14,971 nucleotides of DNA, taken from JAFTYR01 sp964571375. GTDB taxonomy: Bacteria > Pseudomonadota > Gammaproteobacteria > Burkholderiales > Burkholderiaceae_F. Every line of letters begins with the position of its first letter. The first letter of the stretch is position 1. The notes under the pieces were generated by a model. That model saw only the letters and a list, made by a program, of their open reading frames with translations, was not told the origin of the DNA and made no database searches. This document shows positions 12,752 to 14,971 of the stretch, one piece after another. The stretch is taken from contig CAZNBL010000032.1 of NCBI GenBank assembly GCA_964571375.1, positions 1-14,971 of the forward strand, given 5' to 3'. The position numbers and the translations under genes were made by a program.

Positions 12752-12780
12752 AAAAAGGCCCGAGGCTTTAAACTCGGGCC
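12752..12780 (-). terminator. Intrinsic terminator after ychJ, directly before dusA
   Basis: On the minus strand GGCCCGAG (12780 to 12773) pairs perfectly with CTCGGGCC (12764 to 12757) around an eight-base loop, followed by TTTTT. It starts six bases after the ychJ stop and ends about 13 bases before the dusA start codon. Confidence 0.9.
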
Positions 12781-12786
12781 GGATGA

Positions 12787-13185
12787 TCAACGGTCGAATA
12801 CTTCGCCGTCCACATAGTACCATCGGCCGTCTTCTTTCAGAAAACGGCTTTTTTCATGCTGACGGAATCCTCTGCCCTGGAAGCGGCCGCGGGCCACAAA
12901 TTCCACATAAGCTTCGGTTTCGCTCACATCTTCGGTACCGACGATCTTGAGTCCGAGCCATTTGACAGGATCGAGTTCAAGATCGGCTTCTTTCGTAGAA
13001 GCATGCCAAGTCGCCTGCAGGTAATCCGCTTTGCCTAAGACAAAAGCACTGTAGCGCGAACGCATCAGTGCTTGAGCCGTTGCGGCGGCCTCTCCGGCAT
13101 GGAGAGGACCGCAGCATTGAGCGTAAGGCCGCTCGGATCCGCAGGGACAAAGAGTCTCTTTAGATTCCCGGGCCAATTCTTTCAT
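12787..13185 (-). CDS. ychJ: YchJ family (UPF0225) SEC-C motif protein
   Basis: Small cytosolic protein of 132 residues. The N-terminal SEC-C zinc-binding motif CPCGSERPYAQCC (13-25) is the same type found at the end of SecA, and it is followed by the YchJ domain with LMRSRYSAFVLG and an NTF2-like fold ending in the WYYVDGEVF block. The function of the family is unknown. Its start overlaps the end of typA by 26 bases in another frame, which suggests translational coupling. The ATG at 13185 has GGAG directly against it, too close to serve; a TTG at 13176, nine bases after that GGAG, may be the real start and would remove three residues without affecting the motif. A strong terminator follows the stop. 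Confidence 0.88.
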   Translation of the reverse strand: MKELARESKETLCPCGSERPYAQCCGPLHAGEAAATAQALMRSRYSAFVLGKADYLQATWHASTKEADLELDPVKWLGLKIVGTEDVSETEAYVEFVARGRFQGRGFRQHEKSRFLKEDGRWYYVDGEVFDR

Positions 13186-14971
13186 CTCCGCGGGCAGCGC
13201 GACGGCGTTCGAATTCCTTCAGCCAGCGCTTACGGATACGGATGTTCTGCGGAGTGATTTCCAGCAGTTCGTCATCGTTGATGAATTCAACAGCGCCTTC
13301 GAGCGTGAGCTGGATCGGCGGAACGAGACGGATAGCTTCGTCAGTACCGGAAGCACGGACGTTGGTAAGCTGCTTACCCTTGATCGGGGTAACGACGATG
13401 TCGTTGTCACGGGAGTGAACACCGATCACCATACCTTCGTAGATAGCTGCACCCGGGCCGATGAAGAGACGGCCGCGTTCCTGGATCTTCCAGAGAGCGT
13501 AGGCAACTGCTGTACCGTCATCCTGAGAGATGATGGCGCCGTTGCGGCGTTCGCCGAGGTCGCCGGACTTAACCGGAGCGTAGCTGTCGAAGACGTGGCT
13601 CATGACGCCTGTACCGCGTGTCATGGTGAGGAAGTCGTTCTGGAAACCGATCAGGCCGCGGGCCGGAATACGGTATTCGAGACGTACACGACCCTTGCCG
13701 TCCGGCTGCATATCCTGCAGGTCGCCTTTACGACGGCCGAGTTCTTCCATGACCGGACCCTGGTGGACTTCTTCAACGTCAATAGTCAGAGCTTCGAACG
13801 GTTCGCACTTGACGCCGTCGATTTCGCGGTAAACCACTCTCGGACGGGAAACGGCGAGTTCGTAGCCTTCGCGGCGCATGTTTTCGATAAGGATGGTGAG
13901 GTGAAGTTCACCGCGGCCGGCAACTTCGAACACACCTTCGTTATCGGTCGGACGAACGCGCATAGCAACGTTGGACTTCAGTTCGCGTTCGAGACGTTCA
14001 CGGATCTGACGGCTGGTCACGAACTTACCTTCCTTACCGGCGAGCGGGGAAGTATTGACGTGGAAGTTCATGATAAGAGTCGGTTCGTCAACGGCGAGAA
14101 GCGGAAGAGCTTCCGGAGTGTCGACCTGACAGACGGTTGTGCCGATACCGATTTCTTCGATACCGTTGATGAGCACGATGTCGCCGGCAGAAGCTTCGTC
14201 AACGAGCTGACGTTCCAGGCCCTTGAACATGAGAACCTGGTTGATCTTGGCGCGCTTCGGTGTGCCTTCGGGGCCGTCGATGATGACGACTTCCTGCATC
14301 GGCTTTAAGCGGCCGCGGTTGATACGGCCGACACCGATCTTACCGACGTAGCTGGAATAGTCCAGAGAGCAGATCTGGAGCTGGAGAGGACCGTCGACGT
14401 TGTCTTCACGAACCGGAACGTAATCGATGATCTTGTCGAAGATGGCCTTCATGTTGCCGATCTTCTTGAGTTCTTCGACGTCGTCTGTTTCACCGGCAAA
14501 GCCGTTCAGAGCGGAAGCGAAGATGACCGGGAAGTCGAGCTGTTCGTCAGTAGCACCGAGCTTGTCGAAAAGGTCGAATGTCTGGTTGATAACCCAGTCG
14601 GGGCGTGCGCCCGGACGGTCGATCTTGTTGACGACAACGATCGGCTTAAGACCCAGGGCAAGAGCCTTCTTGGTCACGAAACGAGTCTGAGGCATCGGGC
14701 CTTCGACAGCGTCAACGAGAAGAACAACACCGTCAACCATAGAGAGAACGCGTTCGACTTCGCCGCCGAAGTCAGCGTGTCCCGGGGTATCGATGATGTT
14801 GATGTGCACGCCGTTGTAATCAACAGCACAGTTCTTAGCAAGAATCGTAATACCGCGTTCGCGTTCGATATCGTTGCTGTCCATTACACGTTCTTCAACA
14901 GCCTGGTTGTCGCGGAATGTACCGGCCTGGCGCAGAAGCTGGTCGACAAGAGAGTTTTGCCATGGTCAACG
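13160..14971 (-). CDS. typA: Translational GTPase TypA/BipA, 5' end outside window, apparent frameshift in P-loop
   Basis: Ribosome-binding GTPase of the EF-G/LepA family, needed for 50S assembly and growth under stress. Visible blocks are NDIERERGITILAKN (switch I), DTPGHADFGGEVERV (G3), NKIDRPGARPDW (G4), NTSPLAGKEGKFVTSRQI, GRGELHLTILIENMRREG, ARGLIGFQNDF and the BipA C-terminal domain ending RIRKRWLKEFERRRAARG. The reading frame is intact from about 14952 to the stop at 13160. Upstream, VDHGKT of the P-loop is encoded in a different frame (14970-14953), and the main frame meets a TGA at 14966-14968. Restoring one base at about 14952/14953 gives the expected VDHGKT-x-LVDQLLRQAG. So either the gene is recently disrupted or there is a sequence error at the edge. 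The longest start-to-stop frame begins at ATG 14884, an internal methionine. ychJ overlaps its 3' end. Confidence 0.93.

Noticed and set aside
13415..14308. 297-residue plus-strand open frame
   Set aside because: Antisense shadow of typA.
1..14971. CRISPR array, insertion sequence, prophage or defence system
   Set aside because: No regularly spaced repeats, transposase, integrase, tRNA attachment site or defence-type gene is visible; nearly all genes are conserved housekeeping.

Overview
This window is ordinary bacterial core genome, most likely from a betaproteobacterium of the order Burkholderiales. Composition and protein features suggest a Sutterellaceae-type gut lineage, but that narrower placement is inference. 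The main evidence is the gene order rpmF, yceD, yceF, SAM-methyltransferase, HAD phosphatase, rluC, rne, together with an RNase E catalytic domain and an L32 of clear proteobacterial type. The left half matches the conserved rne-rluC-yceF-yceD-rpmF-plsX neighbourhood known from E. coli and Burkholderia.

Layout. At 1-848 (minus) lies yceD-rpmF, leading into what is expected to be plsX just outside the window. The genes at 872-2206 (plus) are a Maf/YceF nucleotide pyrophosphatase and an RsmI-like methyltransferase. At 2228-4014 (minus) is the tightly coupled pair rluC-HAD phosphatase. From about 4015 to 4651 there is a roughly 640-base structured divergent region that holds the rluC promoter and a long rne leader. 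RNase E (rne) occupies 4652-7591 (plus) and ends at a textbook terminator. A 440-base stretch follows with no convincing gene. At 8087-10351 (minus) is a large PiT-family phosphate transporter with a helical cytoplasmic tail. At 10576-11634 (plus) is an unrecognised secreted protein. At 11707-12738 (minus) is dusA. At 12787-14971 (minus) are typA (5' end outside the window) and the overlapping small gene ychJ.

Functionally the set is dominated by ribosome and RNA housekeeping: L32, an rRNA-accumulation factor, 23S pseudouridylation, tRNA dihydrouridylation, the translational GTPase BipA and the main mRNA-decay endonuclease. Transcription units are compact, and six intrinsic terminators or terminator-like hairpins punctuate them.

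I did not find a new multi-gene defence, mobile or biosynthetic system. The points most worth a second look are: an apparent one-base deletion in the GTP-binding P-loop of typA at the window edge; a terminator-shaped hairpin with a U-tract inside the rne leader; a 24-residue insertion in RNase E relative to the E. coli protein; a phosphate transporter of the form I associate with Bacteroidetes; a promoter and leader hairpin placed just ahead of rpmF; and a secreted protein of unknown family.
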